Shown here piece after piece: positions 43,174 through 53,900 of a stretch of 64,000 nt of DNA. Source of the stretch: Prolixibacteraceae bacterium (GTDB lineage Bacteria; Bacteroidota; Bacteroidia; Bacteroidales; Prolixibacteraceae); the NCBI GenBank assembly GCA_021740385.1, contig JAIOZY010000014.1, positions 1 to 64,000 of the forward strand, given 5' to 3'. A program made the translations under genes and the position numbers. The first letter of the stretch is position 1; each line of letters starts with the position of its first letter. The notes under the pieces were generated by a model that did no database searches, was not told the DNA's origin, and saw only the letters and a list, made by a program, of their open reading frames with translations.

Positions 43174-45585
43174 TTATACCTCTTCAAAAGGGACTTCAAC
43201 AAAGAAGGTTGATCCTTCGTAAAGTTTCGATTCAAAATAGAGTCTTCCTCTCATCAGGTTTACAAGGCCCCGGCTTATTGTAAGCCCAAGCCCGGTTCCT
43301 TCGGTCATTAAGTTAACCTGGTAGAACCGGTTAAATATTTTTTCCTTGCTTTCATCGGGAATGCCAATGCCGGTGTCTTTCACATAAAGGATGAGCTTTT
43401 TATCGACCGGGTTAATAAAATAGCCGAGCTCTACTTTTCCTTCTTCGGTAAACTTAAAGGCATTGTTAAGCAGGTTTGTCAGAACTTCCCTGAGTTTTTC
43501 AGGATCGGTTTCAACAATATCTTTGCCCTTTGGCAGCATGGTTTTAACGGCAAACTTAACTTTATCGGTTTTTTCATGGGCTTTAAAGTAATCGCTTACT
43601 TCGTCGACAACTTCATTTACGTTAACTTTTTGTGTGCTAACACTTAACTGATTGGCATCGATTTTTGCAATGTTTATAATATCGTCGATCAGGTGCAATA
43701 CCTGTTCGGTATCGCGACGGATAACGTCAATGAAGTTGCTTTTTTCTTCGTTCGTTACATCATCCTCGGTAAGGAGGTTCGCGAATCCGACTATTGCATT
43801 CAGCGGGGTACGTATTTTGTGACTCATATTACCAAGATAGGCCGATTTCATGCGGTCCGATTCTTCGGCTTTTTCTTTGGCTCTGATCAGTTCCTGCTGA
43901 ACATTGATCCGTTCGGTAATATCCTGCAAAAGTCCAATTAGCTGGTGTGGTTTCCTGTCGTTATCGCGTTTGGTTATCAGCACCGAAACGTTCAACCATA
44001 TCAGTCCGCGTTCGGGATGTTTTACCCTGAATTCAGCCATCATGGTATCGCGAAGCCCGTTCCCCAGGGCATCGAACTGTTCGGTAACTTTTTTAATATC
44101 CGATGAATAAATATTATTGAGAATGTTTTGTCCCTTCGATTTAGCATTTCCTTTAAGCATGAAATGCCACTCATCGGGAATGGTAATATCATCGGTAGCA
44201 AAATTGTATTCGCAGAATGCCAGCCCCGAGTTTTTAACAGCCAGGCTGAGTTTTTTCTTTTCTTCCTCGAGCTTGTCCTGCAGGTTTTTAACTTCGCGTA
44301 AATCAACAAAGGTTTCCATGGTAACCTGTTTGCCGTCCATGAACATATTGGTTATAGTGCGCAATATGGGTATTTCTTCTTCTTTTGAATTAACGAGCAA
44401 ACTTTCGAGGCTTTGTGGTTTATCATGTTTCGACCCGGCGGGGTCAATTTGTTCGGTGGTAAACTCGGGCAGGAAATTGGTACGCACATTTCCCAAAATT
44501 GCATCTTCAGGGGCATTAATCAGGTCGCAGGCATACGGGTTGGCTGTAATAATTATTTCTGAAGGTTGCTGCGAAATAATGATCCCAACCTGTGCTTGTT
44601 CAATAATATGGCGCTTAACACTTTCGCTGGCTTCAAGCTCTTCGGTTTTCATGTGAAAATCGTTGATCATACGCGCTACATTCCCCATTTCGGTGCGGTT
44701 TTTTATCAAAGGCTGAATGTCGTATGAATTGCCCTTCTCAAGGGATTTTGAAATGCGGTTTAGCGGGAATACGACCCAAAAGAACAGGGCAGCAATCAGG
44801 AAAAAAACGATAAGCCCCAAAGCACCCGACATGAGCCAGTTGTCGATTGATGTTGTGCTTTTCCAAAGCGAAAGGAACGGCGGGTTGAGCGTTATAACCA
44901 TTTTTTCTACGGTTGCCTTGTTGTATGACATCAACGGGCGCACAATTCTTATGGTTTCTTTAGGTACAGGCGGAAGCAGGTGGTCTTTATCGATGAATGA
45001 TATTTCGGCGCGGTTAATCTCTTTTTCAAAAAAACCGATCCAACGGTTATCCTGAAGTGATGCTGAAAATATAAAACCCGCAGAAGAATTGGTGTCTGCA
45101 ATTTTTTGGCCAAATACACGGTACAGACCTTTTTCGCTTTTAAGATAAAAATCACAGGTTTGTTTATTTTCAAAAAGCTGCACAATTTCAAAAGGTGAAA
45201 TTGAGAGCATATCCTGTTCGACATTGTGGTGTGACGTAAAATAAAACGGTTCACCCATGGCATTGTAAAACCAAATTGCATCAACCTTAAAGTGGTTCAT
45301 CACCATGGTGTCGAGGTCGTAAAGCATCATTTCGGGCACCGGTTCATCCTGTGTAAGAAATAGTACAGTACTGGCCGAATTGCTTATTTCATAATTGTAC
45401 GTTGATACAATATCAACCCGTTCGGGCGACAACATCTTATCGACCAAAACTTCATATTCCTGGCTTATGGATGCTTTTATGTCGCTGAATTTTTTTTCAG
45501 CCCTTAAATGAAAGATACTGATTCCGGCAAAAACAATAGCCAGTATTGCGATAATCAACCAGATAAATCGTGACAGAAGTTTCAT
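43174..45585 (-). CDS. Membrane histidine kinase with extracellular sensor, HAMP and two PAS-like domains
   Basis: An 803-residue hybrid-free sensor kinase. It has a membrane helix at ~8-28, a periplasmic segment of ~225 residues (YEISNSASTVLFLTQDEPVPEMMLYDLDT; possibly CHASE4-like), a second helix at ~252-273, a HAMP-like linker (NRISKSLEKGNSYDIQP), PAS-like regions near 325-430 and 445-560, and HisKA H589 in NMSHKIRTPLNAIVGFANLL. The HATPase shows NLLNNAFKFTEEG, DTGIGIP and GTGLGLTISRG. The residue after the His is Lys rather than the usual Glu (HKIRTPL). No cognate response regulator is adjacent. Confidence 0.92.
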   Translation of the reverse strand: MKLLSRFIWLIIAILAIVFAGISIFHLRAEKKFSDIKASISQEYEVLVDKMLSPERVDIVSTYNYEISNSASTVLFLTQDEPVPEMMLYDLDTMVMNHFKVDAIWFYNAMGEPFYFTSHHNVEQDMLSISPFEIVQLFENKQTCDFYLKSEKGLYRVFGQKIADTNSSAGFIFSASLQDNRWIGFFEKEINRAEISFIDKDHLLPPVPKETIRIVRPLMSYNKATVEKMVITLNPPFLSLWKSTTSIDNWLMSGALGLIVFFLIAALFFWVVFPLNRISKSLEKGNSYDIQPLIKNRTEMGNVARMINDFHMKTEELEASESVKRHIIEQAQVGIIISQQPSEIIITANPYACDLINAPEDAILGNVRTNFLPEFTTEQIDPAGSKHDKPQSLESLLVNSKEEEIPILRTITNMFMDGKQVTMETFVDLREVKNLQDKLEEEKKKLSLAVKNSGLAFCEYNFATDDITIPDEWHFMLKGNAKSKGQNILNNIYSSDIKKVTEQFDALGNGLRDTMMAEFRVKHPERGLIWLNVSVLITKRDNDRKPHQLIGLLQDITERINVQQELIRAKEKAEESDRMKSAYLGNMSHKIRTPLNAIVGFANLLTEDDVTNEEKSNFIDVIRRDTEQVLHLIDDIINIAKIDANQLSVSTQKVNVNEVVDEVSDYFKAHEKTDKVKFAVKTMLPKGKDIVETDPEKLREVLTNLLNNAFKFTEEGKVELGYFINPVDKKLILYVKDTGIGIPDESKEKIFNRFYQVNLMTEGTGLGLTISRGLVNLMRGRLYFESKLYEGSTFFVEVPFEEV

Positions 45586-45801
45586 AACGTTTTACTTAAA
45601 AGTACTGATTTATTAAAAAGTTCCCCCAAACTCACACTAATACCTTTTTTATTTTGAACGTATCCCGTTACCGGTAAACGTTCCCCCGAAAAACCGGGAA
45701 AATCTCCTTAAAATCTTTTTAGACGAATGAAAGTTAAGAAAATTGTTAATACAAAAAAAGCACCTTAAAAAGTAATGGGTAATTATTGGGGTTGAAATTG
45801 C

Positions 45802-45857
45802 AAAAAAACGGGGTTCAGAGCAAAATTTTTAAACTGCTTTTTGCTGTGAACCCGTTT
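45802..45857 (-). terminator. Terminator of purL
   Basis: Left arm AAACGGGGTTCA-G-AGCAAAA and right arm TTTTGCT-G-TGAACCCGTTT make a long stem with one bulged G; on the minus strand a 7-T run follows. It sits 33 bp beyond the purL stop. Confidence 0.82.
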
Positions 45858-45889
45858 ATTATTTTGAATTTTTCAGAATTTGCCTGTCG

Positions 45890-48800
45890 TTAATGTTCCA
45901 TTTTATCGGCAATCCATTTTTTTGCATTCACAAAAGCTTCTATCCATGGGCTTAGCTCATCGCTACAACGTTCCGAAGGATAATAACCCCATTGCCAGGG
46001 CAATATTGCCCGCTCAAGATGAGGCATCATAGCCAGGTGGCGGCCATCGTCCGAACACATCCCGGCCACGTTATAATCCGATCCGTTTGGATTGCCCGGG
46101 TATCCACCGTTTGTGTATTTCAATGCGATGTTGTATTGATCTTCGTTTGAAGCAAGACTGAATTTGCCTTCGCCGTGAGCAATCCATATTCCCAGTGTTT
46201 TCCCGGCCATGTTGCCCAACATTACCGACGGGTTTTTTGGGATTGTAACATTCAGGAACGACGATTCGAACTTATGGCTTTCGTTATGCAACATTTTGGG
46301 CGGTGTTGCAGCACCGGTATCAATCAAGTTAAGCTCGGCCATTAGCTGGCACCCGTTGCAAACGCCGAGGCTAAGCGTATCGGGGCGCTTGTAAAAGTTC
46401 TCGAGCGCTACACGTGCTTTTTCGTTGTATTTAAAAGCACCGGCCCAGCCTTTTGCTGAACCCAGCACATCGGAATTTGAGAAACCGCCAACAAACACGA
46501 TCATGTTCACATCGCTCAAATCTTCCCGGCCACTGATAAGGTCGGTCATGTGCACATCTTTCACGTCGAAGCCGGCAAGATACAAGCTGTAGGCCATTTC
46601 GCGGTCGCCGTTTACGCCCTTTTCACGAATAATGGCAGCCTTTACGCCGGAAGGTTCTCTCCTTTTCGGGTTAATACCTATCGAGGAAGCTTTCCCGTCG
46701 AAGTTGCCAAAATCAAAATTCAGTTCATTGTTTTTATAATTTTTGAAGCGTTCGAGGGCCAGCTTTTCGCCGCTTTGTTTCCGGTCGAACAAATATGAGG
46801 TTTTGAACCAAAGGTCGCGCAAAGTACTGACATCAAAGTCATAAATATCGGATCCGTTCAGAATTTTTACTTTTCCTGAAGTTGTTGGTGTACCAATTTT
46901 AATGAAGTCGATATCGTTGTAGGCAAGTAAATCTTCGGCTTTTTCATCGGCCTGGAAAACAATACCCGGGTTTTCGGCAAAAAGAAGTTTTACGCTGTCT
47001 GGTTCTTCAAGCACAGTCAGGTCGAGGTCCAGTCCGCTTTGATTATCGGAAAAACAAAGCTCAAGCAAGGTGGTGATAAGTCCGCCTCCCCCAATATCGT
47101 GTCCGCTAACAATCAATTCCTTTTCGATTAATTCCTGAACGGTATTAAAAGCATTTATAAAATATTGTGTATTGGTAACGGTTGTAGTTGCAGTGCCCAG
47201 CTTGTTTACAATTTGGGCTAAAGCACTTCCGCCGAGTTCTTTTGGGGCTTTCGAAAAATCGATATAATACAATGGTTTACCTTGTTTTAAAACGGGCTCA
47301 ACCACCTTTTTCACATCGTTCACTTCGCCCGATGCAGATATGATAACAGTGCCGGGCGAAAAAACCACATCGTTTTTGTATTTCTGGGTCATCGAGCAGG
47401 AATCCTTTCCGGTGGGAATGTTAATGCCCAGGCCGCAGGCAAAGTCGCTGGCGGCTTTAACGGCTTCATATATCCGGGCATCTTCGCCTTCGTTTTTGCA
47501 TGGCCACATCCAGTTGGCGCTAAGGCTTACACTGCGAATTTTATCGGGCATGGGAGCCCATATTATGTTTGTGAGGGCTTCGGCAATGGCTAGTATCGAT
47601 CCGTTTGCTGCATTTATTAAACCCGCGGCAGGGGCATGGCCAATGGCCGATGCAAGCCCGCTTTTCCCCCGGTAATCGAGTGCTATCACCCCCAGATTGT
47701 TTAGCGGGAGTTGTAGCTTACCTGCACATTGCTGTTTGGCAATGCGCCCGGTAACCGATCGGTCGACCTTATTGGTAAGCCAGTCTTTACACGCCACGTT
47801 TTCAATTTGCAGCACTTGTTCGAGGTAATCGGTAATTTCTTCTTTTTTGTAAGCAACGGGTGCAAATCCCGGTTTAACGGTATGGTCTTCCATCAGCGTT
47901 TTTGGCGGGTTGCCAAACATGTGCTCCAGTTTCCAGTTAATGGGTTTTTCTCCGGTTTCGGTTTTTTCGAACGTGAACTGCATGTCGCCGGTAGTTTCAC
48001 CAATTACGTAAAGCGGTGCGCGTTCGCGTTCGGCAATTTTTTTCAGTGTTTCAATGTTTTCTTCTTTAATCACCAGGCCCATGCGCTCCTGCGATTCGTT
48101 ACCGATGATTTCTTTTAATGATAGTGTAGGGTCGCCCACGGGCAGCTTGTCAATTTCAATTTTGCCGCCGGTATCTTCAACCAGTTCCGAAAGGCAGTTG
48201 AGATGGCCCCCGGCGCCGTGGTCGTGAATGGATACCACGGGGTTATTATCGGTTTCGGCCAAAGCGCGTATGGCATTGTATACCCGTTTTTGCATTTCGG
48301 GGTTTGCACGCTGCACGGCATTCAGCTCAATTTTATTTTCATATTCACCGGTAGCTACCGACGATACTGCGCCACCGCCCATGCCAATGCGGTAATTATC
48401 GCCACCCAGCAAAACCACTTTTTGCCCTGGGGCAGGCACATCTTTCAGGCTGTCTTCTTCTTTTCCATAGCCAATACCACCGGCCAGCATGATTACTTTA
48501 TCGTAGGCAAATTTCTTGTTGTTTTCGAAATGCTCGAAAGTTAGCAGGCTGCCGTTAATAAGCGGTTGCCCGAACTTGTTGCCAAAATCGCTGGCACCGT
48601 TCGAAGCTTTGATCAAAATTTCTTCGGGAGTCTGGTACAGCCATTCCCGTTCTTCGGTTTGTTGTTCCCAGGGCCGGCTGCTTTCCGAACGCGGATAGGC
48701 CGTCATGTAAACGGCGGTACCGGCTATGGGGAATGCCCCTTTGCCACCGGCAATACGGTCGCGTATTTCGCCGCCTGTGCCGGTCGATGCACCGTTAAAC

Positions 48801-49570
48801 GGTTCTACAGTAGTGGGGAAATTGTGGGTTTCAGCTTTCAGCGAGAGGACTGTTTTCACATCTTTCAGCTCGAAAAAATCGGCTTTATCCTGCGTTTTGG
48901 GTGCAAAAAGTTCGACCACCGGCCCCTCGGCAAACGAGCAGTTGTCCTTGTAAGCCGAAACGATTCTATTTGGGTTGGTTGCTGTGGTTTTTTTTATCAG
49001 TTTAAAAAGTGAAAGTTCTTTTTCAACACCGTCGATCACAAATGTTCCGTTGAAGATTTTGTGCCGGCAATGTTCGCTGTTAACCTGAGAGAAACCAAAT
49101 ACTTCGCTATCGGTAAGTGGCCGCCCAAGTGTTTTCGACACCGAATTGAGGTATTCGATTTCACCGGGGCTCAGCGCCAGGCCTTCCTGCTGGTTATAGG
49201 CAGCAATGTCTTCAATTTCGATAATCGGTTCCGGTTCACGATCAATGGTAAAAAGTGTTTGGCTGAGGTTGCGATACATGTGCTGGAGCATGGGGTCGTA
49301 CGGGCTCTTTTCGCTTTCAACCTGATGGTACTCTTCCATGCGATCGATGCCGGTTATGCCCATGTTTTGGGTTATCTCTACCGCGTTGGTGCTCCATGGC
49401 GTGAGCATCTCTTTACGCGGGCCAACAAACCACCCGTCAAGGGTTGCATCGTCGAGTTTACGGGCTGTGCCAAAAAGCCAGGTAAGTTTTTCAATGTCTT
49501 GTTCCGAGAGGGGGTTGACTGCGCTAACAGCAATAATGCTGTTGCCTGGCGCCTGAAAGAATACGATCAT
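45890..49570 (-). CDS. purL: Phosphoribosylformylglycinamidine synthase
   Basis: A 1226-residue single-chain enzyme of purine synthesis that aminates FGAR to FGAM with glutamine and ATP. The FGAMS core shows SPGEIEYLNS, SQVNSEHCRHKIFNG, LSLKAETHNFPTTVEPFNGASTGTGGEIRDR (in parts), HDHGAGGHLNCLSE and IPTGKDSCSM; the C-terminal glutaminase domain has the nucleophile Cys in LGVCNGCQLM and the later His in WIAHGEGKFSL. The length is close to the E. coli large form (1295). ATG 49570; a TATATTTG -7 box is found 37 bp upstream. Confidence 0.98.
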   Translation of the reverse strand: MIVFFQAPGNSIIAVSAVNPLSEQDIEKLTWLFGTARKLDDATLDGWFVGPRKEMLTPWSTNAVEITQNMGITGIDRMEEYHQVESEKSPYDPMLQHMYRNLSQTLFTIDREPEPIIEIEDIAAYNQQEGLALSPGEIEYLNSVSKTLGRPLTDSEVFGFSQVNSEHCRHKIFNGTFVIDGVEKELSLFKLIKKTTATNPNRIVSAYKDNCSFAEGPVVELFAPKTQDKADFFELKDVKTVLSLKAETHNFPTTVEPFNGASTGTGGEIRDRIAGGKGAFPIAGTAVYMTAYPRSESSRPWEQQTEEREWLYQTPEEILIKASNGASDFGNKFGQPLINGSLLTFEHFENNKKFAYDKVIMLAGGIGYGKEEDSLKDVPAPGQKVVLLGGDNYRIGMGGGAVSSVATGEYENKIELNAVQRANPEMQKRVYNAIRALAETDNNPVVSIHDHGAGGHLNCLSELVEDTGGKIEIDKLPVGDPTLSLKEIIGNESQERMGLVIKEENIETLKKIAERERAPLYVIGETTGDMQFTFEKTETGEKPINWKLEHMFGNPPKTLMEDHTVKPGFAPVAYKKEEITDYLEQVLQIENVACKDWLTNKVDRSVTGRIAKQQCAGKLQLPLNNLGVIALDYRGKSGLASAIGHAPAAGLINAANGSILAIAEALTNIIWAPMPDKIRSVSLSANWMWPCKNEGEDARIYEAVKAASDFACGLGINIPTGKDSCSMTQKYKNDVVFSPGTVIISASGEVNDVKKVVEPVLKQGKPLYYIDFSKAPKELGGSALAQIVNKLGTATTTVTNTQYFINAFNTVQELIEKELIVSGHDIGGGGLITTLLELCFSDNQSGLDLDLTVLEEPDSVKLLFAENPGIVFQADEKAEDLLAYNDIDFIKIGTPTTSGKVKILNGSDIYDFDVSTLRDLWFKTSYLFDRKQSGEKLALERFKNYKNNELNFDFGNFDGKASSIGINPKRREPSGVKAAIIREKGVNGDREMAYSLYLAGFDVKDVHMTDLISGREDLSDVNMIVFVGGFSNSDVLGSAKGWAGAFKYNEKARVALENFYKRPDTLSLGVCNGCQLMAELNLIDTGAATPPKMLHNESHKFESSFLNVTIPKNPSVMLGNMAGKTLGIWIAHGEGKFSLASNEDQYNIALKYTNGGYPGNPNGSDYNVAGMCSDDGRHLAMMPHLERAILPWQWGYYPSERCSDELSPWIEAFVNAKKWIADKMEH

Positions 49571-49606
49571 ATCTGAACCGGTTTATATTAAGAATGTTTA
49601 ACACTG

Positions 49607-49614
49607 CAAATATA
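49607..49614 (-). promoter_or_regulatory. -7 promoter box of purL
   Basis: The minus strand reads TATATTTG (TAnnTTTG consensus) 37 bp before the purL start. A -33 TTTG at the standard distance is not clear. Confidence 0.5.
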
Positions 49615-49733
49615 GCAAAAAGGGCAGGTTAAACGGAAAAAGGCTTATCTTTCGGGAATAATCACTGAAGGTTAATAATGAATTAATTTGCAGTAAATAA
49701 GTGGTTTGATTATTTGATTAATGTTGATAAAAT

Positions 49734-50063
49734 ATGGCTAAAAGAGTTTTATTTTTTATTGTAATTGCATTCATGGTTTCGTGTACCGCATCGCAACGGT
49801 TGGCCGGCAAGTACGAAGGCAAAGGTGCCGAAGTGCTTTTTCGCGATTTTGGCGAGCCACTTGAGGTTCAAAAAACAGAAACCGGAAACCGCATTTTTGT
49901 ATATAAAAAAGAGACCCTTGTGCGGGAAACAACCATTGGCACCGGCCGGGGTACCCTCGATGAACGCGTTAGCCCGTCATTTATGAAAATTGAGACGTAT
50001 AAATTTGTACTTGACAACGAAGGAGTTATAGTCGATACGGTTTACGAAAAAGTGTACGAATAA
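49734..50063 (+). CDS. Small lipoprotein, 109 aa
   Basis: A 109-residue protein with a short signal peptide and a lipobox-like FMVSC (Cys ~17), then a beta-rich domain (GKYEGKGAEVLFRDFGEPLEVQKT). The repeated Gly-Glu-Pro pattern and FVYKKETLV resemble small outer-membrane lipoproteins or SmpA/BamE-like folds in outline, but I do not make that assignment. It is a lone plus-strand gene between purL and the tRNA. Function unknown. Confidence 0.7.
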   Translation: MAKRVLFFIVIAFMVSCTASQRLAGKYEGKGAEVLFRDFGEPLEVQKTETGNRIFVYKKETLVRETTIGTGRGTLDERVSPSFMKIETYKFVLDNEGVIVDTVYEKVYE

Positions 50064-50169
50064 ACAAAATATCCAAAACGCACATTTTATTTTGGCGGAG
50101 AATCGGAATTTTATATTTTTGCATCCGTTCCGGCCGAAATGAAAAGACCGGCAGGTTCATAAGTTTTAT

Positions 50170-50254
50170 GCCCAGATGGTGAAATCGGTAGACACGCCAG
50201 CTTGAGGGGCTGGTGCTCGATACGGGCGTGCAGGTTCGAGTCCTGTTCTGGGCA
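50170..50254 (+). tRNA. tRNA-Leu (anticodon GAG)
   Basis: A class II tRNA of 85 bases. Acceptor stem GCCCAGA (50170-50176) pairs with TCTGGGC (50247-50253); anticodon stem CCAGC/GCTGG surrounds TTGAGGG, anticodon GAG at 50204-50206; the long variable arm is TGCTCGATACGGGCG; T arm is CAGG-TTCGAGT-CCTG; discriminator A. Only CC of the CCA end is encoded. It reads CUC/CUU leucine codons. Confidence 0.93.
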
Positions 50255-50580
50255 CCGATAGGTCAGCAATAAACGTGCTGGCCTTTTTTTTTGCACTGCC
50301 GTTGCCAGGTCCTGCGAAGCGAAGCGGAGTCCCGATGAGCGCAGCGATATCGGGATTCTGGGCACCGATAGGTCAGCAATAAATGTGCTGGCCTTTTTTT
50401 TTGCACTGCCGTTGCCAAGTCCTGCGAAGCGAAGCGGAGTCCCGATGAGCATAGCGATATCGGGATTCTGGGCACCGATAGGTCAGCAATAAACGTGCTG
50501 GCCTTTTTTTTTGCACTGCCGTTGCCAAGTCCTGCGAAGCGAAGCGGAGTCCCGATGAGCGCAGCGATATCGGGATTCTG
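50251..50580 (+). repeat. Three tandem 110-bp repeats carrying tRNA 3' end and terminator
   Basis: Units begin at 50251, 50361 and 50471 (330 bp in all) and differ at only a few positions. Each holds the last bases of the tRNA (GGCACCGATA after TTCTG), the terminator hairpin, GCACTGCCGTTGCC, and a palindromic GAAGCGGAGTCCCGATGAGC...GATATCGGGATTCTG piece. Copies 2 and 3 therefore start with an 11-bp copy of the tRNA end without the tRNA itself. No protein product is likely. Confidence 0.92.
50261..50292 (+). terminator. tRNA-Leu terminator (first copy)
   Basis: GGTCAGCA (50261-50268) and TGCTGGCC (50276-50283) with a 9-T run form a hairpin terminator right after the tRNA. The same hairpin recurs in each 110-bp repeat unit. 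Confidence 0.85.
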
Positions 50581-50640
50581 GGATCAAGTGAACTTTCTGG
50601 TGGGACGTACTATTTCTATCGAGAGATTTTCATCGCAGGA

Positions 50641-50715
50641 GGTTAAGGCTAAGGCTAAGGTTGAGGTTGAGGTTGAGGTTTCCCGCTTCGCGGGAGTTCT
50701 TCCCGCTTCGCGGGA
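50641..50715. repeat. Hexamer microsatellite and paired hairpins
   Basis: About six units of GGYTRA (ggttaa, ggctaa, ggttga) fill 50641-50680; two copies of TCCCGCTTCGCGGGA follow at 50681-50695 and 50701-50715. Such blocks occur as intergenic low-complexity DNA in this phylum. The surrounding 50581-50998 shows no supported gene. Confidence 0.75.
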
Positions 50716-50998
50716 CTGCTCCTTCGTCGCAAAAGGTTTAGATGGAAAGATGGATTGTGTTGGGTTGATATAATAAATAGTTATTAAGCCAGTTATGTCC
50801 GCCAGCTTTTGAAATTTGATAAAAGGCAGGAGATTCAATAGCGATAAGATTAATTTTCGGCCGCGGTCTTTTTTCGCCAAAGGTAGTTGACTCTCCCGGC
50901 CGAAATTATCCAAATATTGAATAGACAATTGCTAATTTAAAAGCTCATAATATTCGCGACACCAGAAAGATGAATTGTTCCGTTAAAGCGAATAATGT

Positions 50999-53900
50999 TT
51001 ACCTCCTCAGCATCATAACCTTTTTTGTCAGGACTTTACGCTGATTTTTTCCTTGCACTTCCAACCGGTAGAAATACATACCCCCTGCCAAATTATAATT
51101 TACCTTTTCAATGATGTTCCATTCAACCTGATACATTCCTGGAGCCTTTTTTTCATTTACCAAAGTTGTAATTCGTTGGCCCATCATATTATAAACTGAT
51201 AAGTTAACAAACGCTTCTTTGAAAATCCGATAGTCGATAAACAGAACATCGCTAAATGGATTCGGATAATTGTGGCAAACCATCAAAACTTCAGGAGTAT
51301 CGTTTTTTATAATTGGATCGGATAAATCAGGATCATCATCCCTTCCTGGCGAACCTGCAATTAAGTGTGAGGCACGCCAATCAGACGGGCTTTTTTGATC
51401 GTTACCGGGGTTGAAGTTCACAGGTACTAATGAATATCCTGTTCCATCGGCAGCCTGTGGCCAGTCTGAGCCATCGTTAAACCTAAAATTGCATATCGTA
51501 TCGTTGTTTTCGGAAATCATTACCAACCATTCCCCATCATTATTCAACCTGCCACTATATTCGTCGAAAGCCATAAATCTATAGCGGGAATAAAACGAGT
51601 TGTTATCCGATGCAAGAACAATAAATTCACCGGGCCCAAGCTCGGTTTCAGGTGAAAACTCATATTGAATTCCATCGACAAACTGAATACCACCAATATC
51701 AAGTCGCGAAGAACCTGTGTTTTTTATTTCAATAAATTCAAAGGAACCACCATCCAAACCCCCTTCTCCTAATGGATTATAATGAATTTCTGTAATTTTC
51801 AAGTCGTGGTAATCTGAAGGAACAATAAAAAATCTTTTGCTGGAAGCACTCCATTCACCGTTATGGAAAGTCCGGGCAATAATGTGCCCGGATTGCTCCA
51901 GTGTTACCGGCCCGGTATAAGATATTGCATTAGGAGAAATAAATCCGTCAACAGGTTGATCACTTGAAACAATGGAGGCATTAATGATAAAATCGGAGCT
52001 GGTTTTACTTAGATTCAAACCCTGCAGGGCCAATACATTTTCCCCTGCCCGTAAGTTGTTAATAAATTGCGTGATATTGAACGATTCGTTGTTGTCAGCC
52101 TCGTGGCTTCCCGAAGCGGCTGAATTCCATGCAACCGAACCGGGAGCATTCATTCTGGCCACTTCCTGACCGTTTAAATAAGCCACAAATCCATCATCGT
52201 AACGAACCTTTAAAATGAGGTTAGTTATTGCTGATAAATCATCCTCCGATACCTGAAAGGGGATACGGATGTAGCAGGTAGTGTTTCCATTATACATTTC
52301 GCTGCTTACATTAAGCGAAATCAGGCTTGCATAACCTGAGCTTCTTTCGTACCCGACACCTCCGGGCGATCCGCTGCAAAGCTGCCAATTTGAGTCATAA
52401 TAATCATTTGCAGTATACCATGTTGTTCCGATATTTGATGTAGGTACCAGCACACTTTTGTCTGCATCTTCTGAAAGCAGCACTGTTTCATTGCCTCCAA
52501 CTGGTTCAGGCCAGTTAACCGGGTCGGTGCCGTTGGTAGTATAATAAATAGTCCCTTCTGTTGTGGTCATTGAAAGAATGTCACCCCGGGAGATTATATC
52601 TGTAAAGTATTGATTATTATTTAAATAGAAAATCGGTGCATCCACATCGGGAAACATATCAGCACTTCGCAACTGACGGATAAAAATATCTGTCCGGTTC
52701 GGGAAATATTCGTTTTGCATAAATTCCTGCTGTGGTAAATAATGTTTTTCAACGGTATATAAGTCGAAAGGGCCTACTGACTGAAAGCGATGAACATCAC
52801 GGCGGTAATCTCCCCAGCGTGCCGACTCGGCATAAACGGCAGTTTCAATCTGGGCTTTTCTTTTCAACCAACGGGCCAGGGTTTCTTCAGGTGTAAGGGC
52901 GCCATTGTTAAAACAATGTTTTTGAACACGGTCGGCAAAAAGCCTCCTGAATGTTTTGTTTTTCATCAGCTGCTGAAATATGCTGCTTGGACAATCTTCA
53001 TTGTTTTCATTCAGCACATTTCCATTTAAGGTTTTAACCATGTGTTCGGCATCCCAACAGAAAAACTTGAAGCCTTTGTCCGGGTTAACCCTGTTTCGTG
53101 CTGCAGCCCAGTTGTGGTGGTCCCAATCGGTATTGCTGCCATAAAAATTAATTATCATGTAATCGGTAAGGTTCACAACGTCGACCATGGCCTCTGTTTC
53201 AGGGTTAGGCATGCCAGCGGGGTCATTGCCCTGGATGGCCTGATAAGCTTCGTTGCTTTCGAGTCCGGCATTGACCATTTTCATCATTTCTTCCCAGGCA
53301 TCGATGGTTCCGTCTGCAACTTCAGCATAATCCTTTATTACATCGTAATTATCCTCGTTTCCTCCCATATATTTTGCGGCAAATTCACTGTCCATTCTTT
53401 CCGAAGGAGCATATAAACCCCAATAAATTCCATTGATATAAAGATGGACATAAGAAGAATTACCTGAAGGATGCCCCATGTCCCTTTGGGTATCTTTTGT
53501 CCATATATCCCTTTGGTATTGGGCTCTTTGCCGTTCATCGTGAGCATGGTGTATCCATGAATTGCCAAATCCGGCCCGTAATATTAGCTTATCGTATTTT
53601 GGAGCTGCCTCCTCTTCAAACATTGAATAATTTAATTTCGATGGGCCATATTCACTTCTAAAGGCCAGCAAAAAAGAGTGTTTTGGTGATTTTTCAGGCC
53701 TTCGGCTATGTCCCCCCTGTATTCGTATCCCACAATTGGCCTGAACAGAGATGGAATCATTATCGAAATATTCAAAGGAAACCGGTCTTTCCCATCCCCG
53801 TCCGGTTTCATCACCGGGCGCTCCGGGATAGATATAAATTCCCCCAACGTCAGGATCAAGGGAATGTGAAAATATGTTCTCCTTGTCTGTCACAAGAGAT

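Noticed and set aside
50111-50475. Minus-strand frames through the 110-bp repeats
   Set aside because: They are open only because the repeat length lets the same frame recur; the peptides are repeat translations antisense to the tRNA and its terminators.
50584-50928. 114-codon minus-strand frame
   Set aside because: It translates the hexamer microsatellite and hairpins (Thr-Ser/Ala-Leu runs) and has no family resemblance.
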